A stretch of DNA of 5,560 bases from an uncultured Bacteroidales bacterium (lineage in GTDB: Bacteria; Bacteroidota; Bacteroidia; Bacteroidales; Muribaculaceae): positions 1-5,560 of the forward strand of contig CAMWUH010000154.1 in the NCBI GenBank assembly GCA_947177325.1. Direction: 5' to 3'. The translations under genes and the position numbers were made by a program. Below the pieces are notes generated by a model. The model was not told the DNA's origin, did not search any database, and saw nothing but the letters and a program-made list of their open reading frames with translations. Every line of letters starts with the position of its first letter. Position 1 is the first letter of the stretch. This document shows, one piece after another, positions 5,479 to 5,560 of the stretch.

Positions 5479-5560
5479 TAAAAAAAATATTCCAATTTAC
5501 ACCTTAAAGCACATAAAATATTCAAATAAACCTTAGCTAATATCCTTAGGAGTATAATAA

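Noticed and set aside
5531..5552. AGGAG near the right edge and a repeated CCTTAG, considered as the start region of a rightward gene
   Set aside because: No start codon follows within the window and no plus-strand promoter is visible, so a divergent gene cannot be supported from this sequence.

Overview
The window looks like chromosomal DNA from a member of the Bacteroidales, probably a gut commensal; Muribaculaceae is a guess I cannot confirm. Three things point there. There are four tandem lipoproteins of the fimbrillin / Mfa-like type, a Bacteroidota family. Two promoters match the Bacteroidota consensus (-33 TTTG or TTG, -7 TAnnTTTG, 20 bp apart). Shine-Dalgarno sequences are generally absent. 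Every convincing gene lies on the minus strand, so the window is read from right to left.

Right part (about 5560-4485): a two-gene operon resembling a toxin-antitoxin module. A clean promoter (5463-5432) overlaps a 24-bp palindrome with perfect 9-bp arms (5478-5455), a good candidate for an autoregulatory operator. The first gene (5374-4817) encodes a 185-residue protein whose C-terminal half resembles RelE/HigB-superfamily toxins. After a 14-nt gap with a strong Shine-Dalgarno sequence comes a 105-residue XRE-type helix-turn-helix protein (4802-4485), the probable antitoxin and repressor.

Middle (4484-4059): about 425 bp with no secure gene. It holds a 22-bp-spaced direct repeat, a strong 18-bp hairpin, a doubtful 64-codon minus-strand ORF, and the promoter and roughly 70-nt leader of the next operon. 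A 9-bp inverted repeat (4124-4132 / 4309-4317) happens to flank that promoter.

Left part (4058-1): a four-gene operon of fimbrillin-family lipoproteins with gaps of 49, 45 and 36 bp. The fourth gene (997 to beyond base 1) is cut by the window edge. All four have lipoprotein signal peptides, and three have acidic residues just after the lipid-carrying cysteine. All four keep an Arg-Ala site near residues 44-56, comparable to the arginine at which pilin precursors of this family are processed. Genes 2-4 share a W-x-x-GDSI signature after that site; gene 1 lacks it and is more divergent. Genes 2 and 3 are clear tandem paralogs. The operon most likely supplies pilus subunits or related surface lipoproteins. 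I see no assembly, regulatory or protease gene in the window, so assignment to stalk, anchor or tip is not possible.

I find no rRNA, tRNA, CRISPR array, insertion sequence or convincing intrinsic terminator.
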